Assembly (NCBI RefSeq): GCF_019793465.1
Contig: NZ_JAILYJ010000005.1
Location: 186,001-250,000 of the forward strand
Source of the DNA: Rhizobium croatiense
GTDB lineage: Bacteria; Pseudomonadota; Alphaproteobacteria; Rhizobiales; Rhizobiaceae
DNA: 64,000 bases
Direction of reading: 5' to 3'
In this document: positions 1-8,333 of the stretch, in pieces
Layout: each line of letters begins with the position of its first letter
Position numbering within the stretch: position 1 is the first letter of the stretch
Notes under the pieces: model-generated
What the model saw: only the letters and a program-made list of their open reading frames with translations
What the model was told of the DNA's origin: nothing
Databases searched by the model: none
Position numbers and translations under genes: made by a program

Positions 1-260
1 GCCAGTGCGTCGAATTCGCCGAGAAATGCAATGACCGGCTTGCCCGCGCCGGCTTCTGCGATGAAGGCGGTCTCCATGTCGGCAACGCCGCGACGGACGG
101 AAAAGCCCTCGTCCTCAAGGGCCTTTGCCAGCAGAGCGGAAGAACTCTTCTCCTCGAATTTCAGTTCGGCAAGATCCCAAATCCTGTCGCTCAGCACCGC
201 GCAGGCCGGCCGCATACGCTCGATCGCCGAAACGATCGCATCCACTGCTTCCTTGCTCAT
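1..260 (-). CDS. M20-family amidohydrolase (AbgB-like), N-terminal part only
   Basis: The gene starts at the ATG complementary to 258-260 and runs off the left edge, so only about 86 N-terminal residues are visible. The start MSKEAVDAIVSAIERM, then IWDLAELKFEE and the segment AFLGEFDAL, are typical of M20 metallo-amidohydrolases related to AbgB, the subunit of p-aminobenzoyl-glutamate hydrolase. Family members hydrolyse amide or N-acyl bonds of amino acid conjugates in the cytoplasm with two zinc ions; the metal ligands lie beyond the window edge. A purine-rich stretch (AAGGGTATGGG) precedes the ATG. It follows the ABC-transporter binding-protein gene on the same strand, 133 bp away, so it probably processes the imported compound. 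The exact substrate cannot be read from this fragment. Confidence 0.8.
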   Translation of the reverse strand, partial: MSKEAVDAIVSAIERMRPACAVLSDRIWDLAELKFEEKSSSALLAKALEDEGFSVRRGVADMETAFIAEAGAGKPVIAFLGEFDAL

Positions 261-314
261 CCCATACCCTTGCTTCTCCCGGCGGCCAGAAGGCCCCAGG
301 CATGACATATCGGT

Positions 315-334
315 CCGGCAGGCGCGCCTGCCGG
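315..334. repeat. Perfect 20-bp palindrome between binding-protein and amidohydrolase genes
   Basis: CCGGCAGGCG is followed directly by its exact reverse complement CGCCTGCCGG. As RNA it can fold into a GC-rich hairpin of about 8 bp with a CGCG loop. No T-tract follows on either strand. In the direction of the operon it lies after the binding-protein stop codon and before the M20 gene, where hairpins often protect binding-protein mRNA or reduce read-through. A transcription-factor site is the alternative. Confidence 0.6.
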
Positions 335-393
335 TCCTGTTGTTTACCAATCTGAAGTGCCGCGGCGTCTGCGCCTCGGCGCCGCGAGATTCT

Positions 394-1935
394 TCAGTCG
401 ACCGAGACCTCCCAGAGGCGGGCGTTCGACTGCCAGACCGGCTGGCCCTTCAACGTCTTCGTCGCACCCCACACGTCGACCATGTCGTAGAGGAAAATGC
501 CCGGCGCCTCCTTCAGCATCAGCTCATGGAACGCGTCGAAGATCTTCTGCCGCTTGGCCGGATCGGCTTCGACATAAGCCGCTTTCATCAGTTCCACGGC
601 CTTGGGATCGTCCCACATCAGTGAAGCATTCTTGTCCTTGTTGCCGACATAAAAACTGTACATCAGCGCAGGGTCGAGCCGCGGGGCGACCGATTGCGAA
701 ATCACCTGATAGTTGCCGGACCGGCGGCGGTCGACTTGCGTTGCGTAATCGAGAACTTCGATCTGCACATTCAATCCGGCCTGCTGCATCATCGCCTGCG
801 CCATAACCGCGGCGGGAAAGCTTGGAACATTGCCGCGCTTGTTGGCAATGATGGTGATCGGCTCGCCCTCGTAGCCTGCATCGGCCAATTCCTTCTTCGC
901 CGCCTCGATGTCGTAGGGCAGCCTCTGCTTCTGGATATCGTCAAAATACACGGAATCCTGCGACACCATCGAGCCGTTCGCCTCGCCGGTTCCATTTGAG
1001 GCGGCGGCGACAAGCTCGCCGAGGTCGAGCGACATTGCCATCGCCCGCCGCACGCCGGGCTTGCTCAGCACCTTGTCGCGCGTCTGGATGTAGAACAGGT
1101 TCTTGCCGTTGTTGCGGGCGACGATCAGCTGCAGCTTATCGCTCGCCTTGATCTCCGGAATAAGGTCAGGCGATATCTCGGCGGTATCGAGGGCGCCGGA
1201 CTCCAGTCCTGCCTTGACGGTGGAAGCATCGGGAATGACCATGAACTTGATGCCGTCGGCCATAGGTCGTTTCGAGCCGACCATCCCGTCCGGCTTGCCG
1301 TCATTTTCGGGAGAGACGTAGTCGGTGAACTTGGCGAGGCGGATGTACTCGCCTTTTTTCCATTCGTCCCACATGAACGGACCGGTCCCGACCGGCTTGA
1401 CGAAACTGCCATCCGCAGCCACGGAATCGGAGGAAATGATGGCAGTGTAACCGCATTCCGGGCGCGACATCAGACCCAGAAAGACGGCCGAGGGCTTTTC
1501 GAGCGTGATCTGGACGGTCGATGCGTCAAGCGCCTTCACACCGGTCACGGGGGCGGCGCCGCCGGGCGCAAAATCGGAAAGGCACGTCCATTTCGTCTCG
1601 GGCTTGAGATAGCGGCTCCAGTTCCACACGACGTCGTCGGCGGTCAGCGGCTTGCCATTGTGGAATTTCACGTCGCCGCGAAGGCGGAATGTATAGCTAA
1701 GGCCATCGCCGGAAACGTCGACGCTCTCGGCGAGCAGCGGCTTGACCTCGCCGCTATTGTTATAGCCGACCAGGCCCTCGACGATGTGCAGGATAACACC
1801 GTCGGTATTGCCGTCACGATTGACCCCGGGATTGCTGCTGCGCAGATCCGAACTCTGAGCCACGACGATGTCGCGCGCATGCCCGAGACCTGCCATGCCG
1901 AGCAGCATCGTGCCGGCGAGAAGAATTTTCTTCAT
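394..1935 (-). CDS. Peptide/nickel-type ABC transporter substrate-binding protein (DppA/OppA family 5)
   Basis: A 513-residue family 5 binding protein that would capture a peptide-like ligand in the periplasm and deliver it to the permeases encoded upstream. The start MKKILLAGTMLLGMAGLGHA is a classical Sec signal peptide ending at an A-R junction near residue 20. Family features include LTADDVVWNWSRYL, the region around GTGPFMWDEWKKGEYIRL, and a C-terminal domain ending LYDMVDVWGATKTL. I chose the ATG at 1935 because the signal peptide begins there and a purine-rich site (AGAGGGTAG) precedes it; a longer frame would run into the hydrolase gene. It lies 28 bp after that gene in the same operon. 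The ligand is unknown; the neighbouring amidohydrolase and serine hydrolase suggest a small peptide or amide. Confidence 0.9.
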   Translation of the reverse strand: MKKILLAGTMLLGMAGLGHARDIVVAQSSDLRSSNPGVNRDGNTDGVILHIVEGLVGYNNSGEVKPLLAESVDVSGDGLSYTFRLRGDVKFHNGKPLTADDVVWNWSRYLKPETKWTCLSDFAPGGAAPVTGVKALDASTVQITLEKPSAVFLGLMSRPECGYTAIISSDSVAADGSFVKPVGTGPFMWDEWKKGEYIRLAKFTDYVSPENDGKPDGMVGSKRPMADGIKFMVIPDASTVKAGLESGALDTAEISPDLIPEIKASDKLQLIVARNNGKNLFYIQTRDKVLSKPGVRRAMAMSLDLGELVAAASNGTGEANGSMVSQDSVYFDDIQKQRLPYDIEAAKKELADAGYEGEPITIIANKRGNVPSFPAAVMAQAMMQQAGLNVQIEVLDYATQVDRRRSGNYQVISQSVAPRLDPALMYSFYVGNKDKNASLMWDDPKAVELMKAAYVEADPAKRQKIFDAFHELMLKEAPGIFLYDMVDVWGATKTLKGQPVWQSNARLWEVSVD

Positions 1936-1963
1936 TGTTCTACCCTCTTTGTTTTGTCGATGA

Positions 1964-2827
1964 TCAAGGTTGAAAATTGTCCCAGCAGGCGCGTGAGAGC
2001 CGACCGATGGTTTCGAGCGCGATCGTGTAGCCCGGCGTGCCGTCCGCCATGGCCTGAGGCACGTCATCGGTGAATACGGCAATGGCATAGAAGGGCTCCT
2101 CGCCCAGATAAACGATGCCGGCATTCATGCGGCCGCGCTTGCCCGTGCCGCCCTTGTGCGCAACCACGGTGGCGAACGGCAATCTCGACGGGATCGCATA
2201 ACGCAAGATCTGGTTCTTCAGAGTTTGAAGCGCGTAGCGGCAGAGCGCCTGCGAACAGCGCAATCTTTCTGCCGCTTCCTCCGAAGTCTGTGCATCGAGG
2301 ATCGCCTGCAGGAGAAAAATCTGGTCGCGTGCCGTGGTCGTGGTGACCGACCGCAGCGAATGATCAGGTGATAAGGCCAGCGGTGGAATTAAAAAACGAT
2401 GATGCGTGGCGTCCATGCCGATCGACTTGCAATAGCCGTCGACCTCCTCGAGCGTCAGCCGCTCGAAGACCATCTTGGTGCAGACATTGTCGCTCAACAC
2501 CATCATCCCGGTGATCGCATCGCGCAACGAAATGACGATGCCCGGCGTCAGATAGCGAAACATGCCGCTTGCCACTTCCTCGGCAAAGCGAGCCTCGTAG
2601 GTGATCGGCTCGTCGAGATCGAGCCGGCCTTCATGAACGGCCTTGAGCGCCGCCATCATGATCGATGTCTTCCGGGTACTGGCCGAAGGGGTTTCTTCGT
2701 CAGCGCCGCGCTCTATCGTTTCACCGGTGCGCAGGTTGCGCACCATGAACCGGGTGACGAATGGTTGCGCATCGCAGATTGCATGAAGTTTTGCGGCCGT
2801 ATCGGCCGATGTCGTCACGATAGCCAC
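1964..2827 (-). CDS. Serine hydrolase of the class A beta-lactamase fold, cytoplasmic
   Basis: A 287-residue penicillin-binding-protein-like serine hydrolase. It shows the nucleophile motif SxxK as S50-T-R-K53 and the SDN motif at residues 112-114. The third motif reads K225-G-G rather than K-T/S-G. I see no counterpart of the omega-loop glutamate (Glu166 of TEM-type enzymes), so normal beta-lactam turnover is doubtful. It has no signal peptide, unlike true beta-lactamases, and should act in the cytoplasm. It lies between the ATPase gene (stop and start 1 bp apart) and the binding-protein gene, so it is very probably co-transcribed with the importer. A role as an amidase, esterase or D-peptidase acting on the imported compound is inference. 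Annotation as an antibiotic-resistance gene would be misleading. Confidence 0.8.
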   Translation of the reverse strand: MAIVTTSADTAAKLHAICDAQPFVTRFMVRNLRTGETIERGADEETPSASTRKTSIMMAALKAVHEGRLDLDEPITYEARFAEEVASGMFRYLTPGIVISLRDAITGMMVLSDNVCTKMVFERLTLEEVDGYCKSIGMDATHHRFLIPPLALSPDHSLRSVTTTTARDQIFLLQAILDAQTSEEAAERLRCSQALCRYALQTLKNQILRYAIPSRLPFATVVAHKGGTGKRGRMNAGIVYLGEEPFYAIAVFTDDVPQAMADGTPGYTIALETIGRLSRACWDNFQP

Positions 2828-2828
2828 G

Positions 2829-4457
2829 TTAATTCTCCAAACGCCATTTGAGTGTCACACCACCGCTTGCATTGTGGTCGAGCGCGGGAATGGCCGAGAG
2901 GAGGCGACGCGTGTAGGGCTCCCTCGGATTGTCGAAGATCGTGCCGCGGTCGCCTTGCTCGACGATGCGGCCCTCCTGCATCACCACCACCCGGTCAGCC
3001 ACCTGCTCGACCACGCCAAGATCGTGGCTGATGAAAAGGCAGGAAAAGCCGTAGCGTTTCTGCAGATCCGAGAAGAGGTCGAGCACCTGCGCACGGACGG
3101 TAACGTCAAGCGCCGACACCGGCTCGTCGGCGATCAGGAATTTCGGCCGGCGCGCAACGGCACGGGCAATGGCGACGCGCTGCCGCTGGCCGCCTGACAA
3201 TTCGTGTGGATAGCGGCTGGCATAGTCCTTCCCGAGGCCGACTTCCTCGAGCGTTTCGAAAGCCCGTCGCCGCTTGGCCTCGCCGCTCAGGTTCGGCACC
3301 AGACGCAGCGCCTCCTCGACAAGCGCGAGAATGGTCATGCGCGGATCGAGCGAGGAGTAGGGGTCTTGGAACACCATCTGGCAATCCAACCGGTAGTTCT
3401 TCCAATCCTCGTTGCGGGAGCGCCCCCGGAACTCGATCGTCCCGTCGCTTTCCCTGACAAGGCCGGCGATGGTGCGGCCAAGCGTCGTCTTTCCCGAACC
3501 GGAACCGCCGACGAGGGCGACCACTTCGCCCTCATAGACATCGATGCTGACCCCATGCAGGGCCCGCTTCCCCCGCGCCTTTTTCAGGAACGACCGACGA
3601 CCGGGATAGTCGACGACGATGTTCTGCGCCGACACCATCGGGGTCTTGGTCTTATCGATGGCGCGCGGTTCACCGCGATAGGGGAGCGCCGAGAGGAGCT
3701 TGCATGTGTAGGGATGCTGTGGCGCCGCGAGAAGCTTGTCGGCTCTCCCCTGCTCGACAATTGCGCCCTTCTCCATGACGATGATACGGCTGGTGTATCG
3801 GGCAACCATCGGCAGATCATGGCTGATCAGCAGAACGGCTGTGCCTTCCGCGGTCGTCAGATCGACCATCAGCTCCATCACGTCGCGCTGGATGACGGCA
3901 TCCAGCGCCGTGGTCGGCTCGTCGGCGATCAGCAATGCCGGCTTCAGCAGCATGACGGAGGCCAGCATGATGCGCTGGCGCATGCCGCCGGAAAACTCAT
4001 GCGGGTAGGAAGTGAGGGCGCCTTCAGGGTTGAGAATGCCGACGCGCTTCAGCATGTCGAGGATGCGCGCACGCCGCTCCTGCGGCGCCAGCTTCGTGTG
4101 CAGGACAAGCCCCTCCTCTAGCTGACGGCCGATGGTCATGGATGGATTGAGGGATGTCATCGGTTCCTGGAACACGACGCCGATCTCACGGCCCCGCATC
4201 GCCCGAAGATCACTGTTGCTCATCGAAAGCACGTCGCGACCCTTGTAGCGCACGGTTCCGCCAGTCACGCGAACCGCCGCCGGCAGCAGCGATATCAGCG
4301 CCCGGGTCGCCAGCGTCTTGCCTGAGCCGCTCTCGCCGACAATGCCGACAATCTCGCCTGGCGCTATGTCGAAGCCGACGTCCTTGACGACCTGCAGGCC
4401 GGTGCCTGCAACCTCAAGCGAGAGACCGCAAACGTTCAAAAGCGTGTCGCCGGTCAT
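2829..4457 (-). CDS. Fused two-domain ABC transporter ATPase (DppD-DppF type)
   Basis: A 542-residue protein with two complete nucleotide-binding domains that powers the peptide-type importer from the cytoplasmic face. Domain 1 (about 5-260) has Walker A GESGSGKT, signature SGGMRQR and Walker B LLIADEPTTALD. Domain 2 (about 275-530) has Walker A GGSGSGKTT, signature LSGGQRQR and Walker B FLIADEPVSALD. Both sets are intact, so both ATP sites should work. In classical Dpp/Opp systems these are two separate proteins; the fused form is common in alphaproteobacteria. Each half carries the C-terminal region typical of oligopeptide ATPases (for example HPYTCKLLSALP). The start overlaps the end of the upstream permease gene by 4 bp, indicating translational coupling. 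Confidence 0.95.
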   Translation of the reverse strand: MTGDTLLNVCGLSLEVAGTGLQVVKDVGFDIAPGEIVGIVGESGSGKTLATRALISLLPAAVRVTGGTVRYKGRDVLSMSNSDLRAMRGREIGVVFQEPMTSLNPSMTIGRQLEEGLVLHTKLAPQERRARILDMLKRVGILNPEGALTSYPHEFSGGMRQRIMLASVMLLKPALLIADEPTTALDAVIQRDVMELMVDLTTAEGTAVLLISHDLPMVARYTSRIIVMEKGAIVEQGRADKLLAAPQHPYTCKLLSALPYRGEPRAIDKTKTPMVSAQNIVVDYPGRRSFLKKARGKRALHGVSIDVYEGEVVALVGGSGSGKTTLGRTIAGLVRESDGTIEFRGRSRNEDWKNYRLDCQMVFQDPYSSLDPRMTILALVEEALRLVPNLSGEAKRRRAFETLEEVGLGKDYASRYPHELSGGQRQRVAIARAVARRPKFLIADEPVSALDVTVRAQVLDLFSDLQKRYGFSCLFISHDLGVVEQVADRVVVMQEGRIVEQGDRGTIFDNPREPYTRRLLSAIPALDHNASGGVTLKWRLEN

Positions 4458-5272
4458 TTCAGCCCCCTCATACGCGGATCCAGCTTGTCACGAAGGGCGT
4501 CGCCCAGAAGATTGATGCCGAGCAGCGTTAGCGCGATGCAGAGGCCGGGAAAAAGGCCGAGCCACACGGCCTGCTGGATGAACGGACGGCCGGCGGCAAG
4601 CATGTTGCCCCAGGTCGGCGCCGGCGGAGGCACACCTAGGCCCAGGAAGCTCAGGGCGCTTTCCGAGAGGATGGCCCAACCGAACATCGACGTGGCAAGC
4701 ACGGTGATCGGGGCAAGGCAATTGGGCAGGATGTGACGGACCATCGTGAAAAGCTCGCTATTGCCCATTATTCTGGACGCTTCGATGAATTCCCGCTCCC
4801 GCAGCGACAGAACCGCGCCGCGCACGACGCGCGCCATGGACGGGGTGTAGGCAATGCCGAGTGCGAAGATGATGCCGTACTGATTGGCGCCGAATACGGC
4901 CAGCAGACCGAGCGCCAGCAGAATGCCGGGGAATGCCAGCAGCGCATTGTTGATCGCCATGATGATGCCGTCTGCCCAGCCGCGGACATAACCGCTGACA
5001 ACACCGATCAACGTGCCGAAGACGGTCGCGAAACCGACTGTCAGCGTGCCGATCCATACGCTGGCCCGGGCGCCGACCATCAATCGGCTGAGAACATCGC
5101 GTCCGAACTCGTCGGTCCCGAGCAGATGAGCGCCGCCGGGGGCAGCAAGCCTTACGGCAAAACCAAGTTTCATCGGGTCATATGGGGTCCAGAAAAGACC
5201 GACTGCGGCGGTGATCAGCAGGATGGCAATCAGAATGCTGCCGATGAGGCCGTTGAAAGTGAACTTTTTCAT
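4454..5272 (-). CDS. Peptide-type ABC transporter permease (DppC-like)
   Basis: A 272-residue inner-membrane permease of the DppC/OppC class. It begins MKKFTFNGLIGSILIAILL with one membrane segment, followed by the DppC-type segment GTDEFGRDVLSRLMVGAR, and has about six membrane spans. The EAA loop that contacts the ATPase is visible around FIEASRIMGNSELFTMVRHI. I chose the ATG at 5272 because it overlaps the stop of the DppB-like gene by 4 bp (ATGA) and gives the usual family length; earlier in-frame codons would lie inside the neighbour. It overlaps the ATPase start in the same way at its 3' end. Confidence 0.93.
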   Translation of the reverse strand: MKKFTFNGLIGSILIAILLITAAVGLFWTPYDPMKLGFAVRLAAPGGAHLLGTDEFGRDVLSRLMVGARASVWIGTLTVGFATVFGTLIGVVSGYVRGWADGIIMAINNALLAFPGILLALGLLAVFGANQYGIIFALGIAYTPSMARVVRGAVLSLREREFIEASRIMGNSELFTMVRHILPNCLAPITVLATSMFGWAILSESALSFLGLGVPPPAPTWGNMLAAGRPFIQQAVWLGLFPGLCIALTLLGINLLGDALRDKLDPRMRGLK

Positions 5273-6213
5273 TCGGCAACCACCCGCGGATCGAAGAAGG
5301 GATAGAGGAGATCGACCACCAGATTGACCAGAACATAGGATAGCGCCACGAACAGCAGGCAACCCTGGATGACGGGGTAATCCCGGGCAAAGATGCTATC
5401 GACCATCAAACGGCCGAGGCCCGGAATGGTGAAGACGGTTTCGATCACCGCGATGCCCCCGAGCAGGTTGCCGAGGATCAGGCCGATAACCGTCCATGTC
5501 GGGCCAAAAGCGTTCTTGAAGGCATGGCGCCAGAGGACCGCGCTTTCCGAAAGGCCCTTGGCGCGCGCATGCGTGATGTAGTCGAGACGCAGGACTTCCA
5601 GCGTCGAAGCACGCGCCATGCGGATCAGAACGCCCATTTCGTGGATGACCAGCGTCATGATCGGCAGGACGAGGTACAGGATCCCGCTGGCGATATTGTC
5701 GCCGACCGAGATATAACCGAGAACCGGCAACCAGCCGAGCTTCAGGCCGAAAAGCAGCAGCAACAGGAGACCGAGCCAAAAAGTCGGAATGGAAAGCAGC
5801 ACCGTCGCCGTGCCCACCAGGGCCAGGTCCGTCAGGCTGTTCTGTCGCCAGGCCGCGATCACGCCGGCGGGCACCGCGATAACGCTCGCCAGCAACACGG
5901 CAATGACGACAATTTCGGCGCTGACCAAGAAGCGGGATGCGACGAGCGGCAGCACCGCCTCGCCGTTGACGATGGAGCGCCCGAAATCACCCTGCAAAAC
6001 GTTCCCTGCCCAGATGACGAATTGCTGGATCATCGATTTGTCGAGCCCGAGCTCGATGCGCATCGCCGCCACCTGGTCAGGCTGCGCCATGTCGCCGAGC
6101 ATCAAAGCGGCCGGATCGCCGGGGATGAGCCGGATGAGTGCGAAAACAGTGACGGCCACGAGGGCGATCGTCGGCAATGCCATCAACAGGCGGTTAAGAA
6201 TAAAGCGTATCAT
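5269..6213 (-). CDS. Peptide-type ABC transporter permease (DppB-like)
   Basis: A 314-residue permease and the first gene of the importer operon. The N-terminus MIRFILNRLLMALPTIALV and the following motif IPGDPAALMLG are hallmarks of the DppB/OppB class. About six membrane segments follow, with the EAA loop near LDYITHARAKGLSESAVLWR. The start at 6213 is preceded by a good ribosome-binding site (GTGGGGAAC); a longer frame to 6297 lacks a site and adds a non-family sequence. The 173-bp region upstream, before the LysR gene on the same strand, is AT-rich and probably carries the operon promoter. Confidence 0.93.
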   Translation of the reverse strand: MIRFILNRLLMALPTIALVAVTVFALIRLIPGDPAALMLGDMAQPDQVAAMRIELGLDKSMIQQFVIWAGNVLQGDFGRSIVNGEAVLPLVASRFLVSAEIVVIAVLLASVIAVPAGVIAAWRQNSLTDLALVGTATVLLSIPTFWLGLLLLLLFGLKLGWLPVLGYISVGDNIASGILYLVLPIMTLVIHEMGVLIRMARASTLEVLRLDYITHARAKGLSESAVLWRHAFKNAFGPTWTVIGLILGNLLGGIAVIETVFTIPGLGRLMVDSIFARDYPVIQGCLLFVALSYVLVNLVVDLLYPFFDPRVVAE

Positions 6214-6386
6214 GTGTTCCCCACGATTGGCGGCCGAGCCTTGGCCGCCATCGGTTTCGTTAAGGGAGACTATGACGGAATGAAAAAATCTCCGCAATAT
6301 TATGCGTATTCGTCATATGTTTATGCAGAATGATAGGATGCGCGAAACGCTGTTCTTCTCTTGCTCATGAGAAGTAAGTTACTGAT
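6214..6386 (-). promoter_or_regulatory. Probable promoter/operator region of the importer operon
   Basis: This 173-bp gap is clearly more AT-rich than its surroundings. It contains two direct copies of TTATGC (6300-6305 and 6321-6326) in a stretch reading roughly TTATGCGTATTCGTCATATG and onward. LysR-type regulators bind T-N11-A sites in such AT-rich places, and two LysR genes end just upstream, so it is a plausible target. I cannot identify a convincing -35/-10 pair by eye. Confidence 0.4.
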
Positions 6387-7292
6387 TCAAATATCTTTTT
6401 GTGAAAGCTGGATCTGCCGTTTCAATGCATCGCTCAGGGATTGCGCTGCAATCGACAGGGGAACGCCTGCAGCACGTGCAAGCCCGAACTGCTGACGTGC
6501 ATGCGGAATGAACGGACGATGCACGACGGGAAGATGGCGATAGAGATTTGCATAGAAGCTGCTAATGATCGTGACACCGAGGCCGTGGGCGACATAGGAA
6601 CAAGCAGAACTGTTCGTATGGGTTTCGATCTTGACGATCTGCTTCACGCCCGCCTGTTTGAAGCTCTGATCGAGCGCCATGCGATTGGGCCTTTGACGGC
6701 CGATGAGGATCAGCGGTACGTCGCGCAGGTCCTTGGCCGAGATCTCCGCCAGTTCTGCCAGCCGGTGATCCCTCGGGATGACGCAGACGCTTTCCCCGCT
6801 CGCCACCTGCTCGACTTCGATGCCGGGACCGATTTCCCCCTCCATACGCAGGAAGCCGATATCGAGCACACGCTCCTCGACCAGCTTATTGATGGCAATG
6901 GTCGTGTCGAAAAACGTCTCGATGCGGACACTGGGGAAATCCCGCACGTAATCCACCAGCATGGCCGGCGCGAAGTTCTCCCACATGCTGCTTGGCAGAC
7001 CGATCCGCACGATTTCCGGCCCTGCGGCGCCGCTTCTCAGATCTTGGGCGTGCCCGGACATCCGATCCACGGCCAAGAGAATATTCTCTGCATCCCGGGC
7101 GAGGATGGCCGCCTCCGGCGTCGGGATCAGCCGCCCCTTGTCGCGTACAAAAAGGGTGATGGACAAGTCCGCCTCGAGCTGCTGCAGGAGCCGGCTCACA
7201 CCCGACTGGCTGAGGCCCATGGCCTTGGCCGTCGCAATGGTCGATCCGGTGGACATCAGCGTCCGCAAGACCTCGAGCTGTCTGATGTTCAT
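6387..7292 (-). CDS. LysR-family transcriptional regulator (1)
   Basis: A 301-residue LysR regulator. The N-terminal winged helix-turn-helix (1-60) reads MNIRQLEVLRTLMSTGST, then GLSQSGVSRLLQQLEADL and LFVRDKGRLIPTPEA. The rest is a two-lobed LysR effector-binding domain. The ATG at 7292 was chosen because the family N-terminus starts exactly there and because it overlaps the stop of the second LysR gene by 4 bp. It lies directly upstream of the ABC importer operon on the same strand, so it probably controls that operon, the divergent MmgE/PrpD gene, or both. The effector is unknown. Confidence 0.9.
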   Translation of the reverse strand: MNIRQLEVLRTLMSTGSTIATAKAMGLSQSGVSRLLQQLEADLSITLFVRDKGRLIPTPEAAILARDAENILLAVDRMSGHAQDLRSGAAGPEIVRIGLPSSMWENFAPAMLVDYVRDFPSVRIETFFDTTIAINKLVEERVLDIGFLRMEGEIGPGIEVEQVASGESVCVIPRDHRLAELAEISAKDLRDVPLILIGRQRPNRMALDQSFKQAGVKQIVKIETHTNSSACSYVAHGLGVTIISSFYANLYRHLPVVHRPFIPHARQQFGLARAAGVPLSIAAQSLSDALKRQIQLSQKDI

Positions 7293-8224
7293 CGTGAAGC
7301 GTCCTCTGCACCGGCGGCCCAGCGCCAGTCGGCAATGCTTTCCAGAAAAAGGCCCGCGGATTTGGCCAAGGGATATTTCTCGCCGCTGACGAGGCAATAG
7401 GTCACCGGCAGTTCCGGCGCCAATGGCACGAAACGCAGCGGCAGGGCAGCGTATTGGCGCGCGATGATGTCGCCCACCAGCGCGATCCCCAAACCATTCG
7501 CAGCCAGCGCACATGCACTGGCCACCGAATGTGCCTCGAGCAGCGGGCGCTGGCGTAGGCCGCCCTGGTAGAAAAGCGCCTCCAATTCGTGCCGAACAGG
7601 CCGCTCCCGGTTGAGGACGATGAGGTCCTGCCCCTTGAGGTCCGATATCGTCAGAGCGCTCTGTTTTGCCAATGGATGATCGGCATGAAGAGCGCAGACA
7701 ATACGGGAGATAAGCTGTTTCTCCTGCCGCAGTCCGGGCGTCGCCAGCGGCAGGCGAGCGAAACCGATATCGGCCTCTCCGTCCGCCACCATCCTCTCGA
7801 TCGCCAGATAGCTGCCGGAAGCGAGCTCCACGCGCACCGGACCGTGGGCGCCGAAGAAGGCCTTGATCATGCGGGGAAGCACGGTGGATGACAGGCTGGC
7901 CGGGAACGCAAGGCGCAGCAGCATGTCGCGTGAACGACCACTTTCCAGTTCCACCGCCGCCGTTTTCAGCTCCCGCAACCGATCCGAAATGGCGCGGATA
8001 TCCGGCCCGAGCTGCCGGCCTTCACGGGTCGGAGACAACCGGTTCTTGTCACGTTCGAACAGACGGACGCCGAGATAGTCTTCAAGCTGCTGCAGCAGTC
8101 GGCTGGCATTGGATTGTGAAATGCCGAGTTCCAGCGCGGCGGCGATCGTCGATCCCGTTGCCGCGATCGCATCATAGGCCTCGATATGCTTGAGGCTGAT
8201 CCCTGCGCTGACTGCCCTGACCAT
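7289..8224 (-). CDS. LysR-family transcriptional regulator (2)
   Basis: A 311-residue LysR regulator closely resembling its downstream neighbour: ISLKHIEAYDAIAATGSTIA, GISQSNASRLLQQLEDYLGV and LFERDKNRLSPTREG form the DNA-binding domain, followed by the effector domain. The ATG at 8224 has a good ribosome-binding site (GAGGAAAG, 7 nt upstream); an in-frame ATG at 8263 would add 13 residues without one. The gene is translationally coupled to the next LysR gene (4-bp overlap), so both are made from one message. It is divergent from the MmgE/PrpD gene across a 109-bp gap, the usual arrangement for a LysR regulator and its target. Confidence 0.9.
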   Translation of the reverse strand: MVRAVSAGISLKHIEAYDAIAATGSTIAAALELGISQSNASRLLQQLEDYLGVRLFERDKNRLSPTREGRQLGPDIRAISDRLRELKTAAVELESGRSRDMLLRLAFPASLSSTVLPRMIKAFFGAHGPVRVELASGSYLAIERMVADGEADIGFARLPLATPGLRQEKQLISRIVCALHADHPLAKQSALTISDLKGQDLIVLNRERPVRHELEALFYQGGLRQRPLLEAHSVASACALAANGLGIALVGDIIARQYAALPLRFVPLAPELPVTYCLVSGEKYPLAKSAGLFLESIADWRWAAGAEDASR

Positions 8225-8333
8225 GTGATGACTTTCCTCGGTAGCCTTATTCGAGAACTGCATAAGATTGCAGCGCTGTCAAAAGCAGAACAATTTCCGG
8301 TCTCGACCGAAGACCATGGAAAGAGTTTCGTCA

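Noticed and set aside
1964-2827. Antibiotic-resistance beta-lactamase
   Set aside because: No signal peptide, altered third motif, no visible general-base glutamate, and operon context of peptide uptake.
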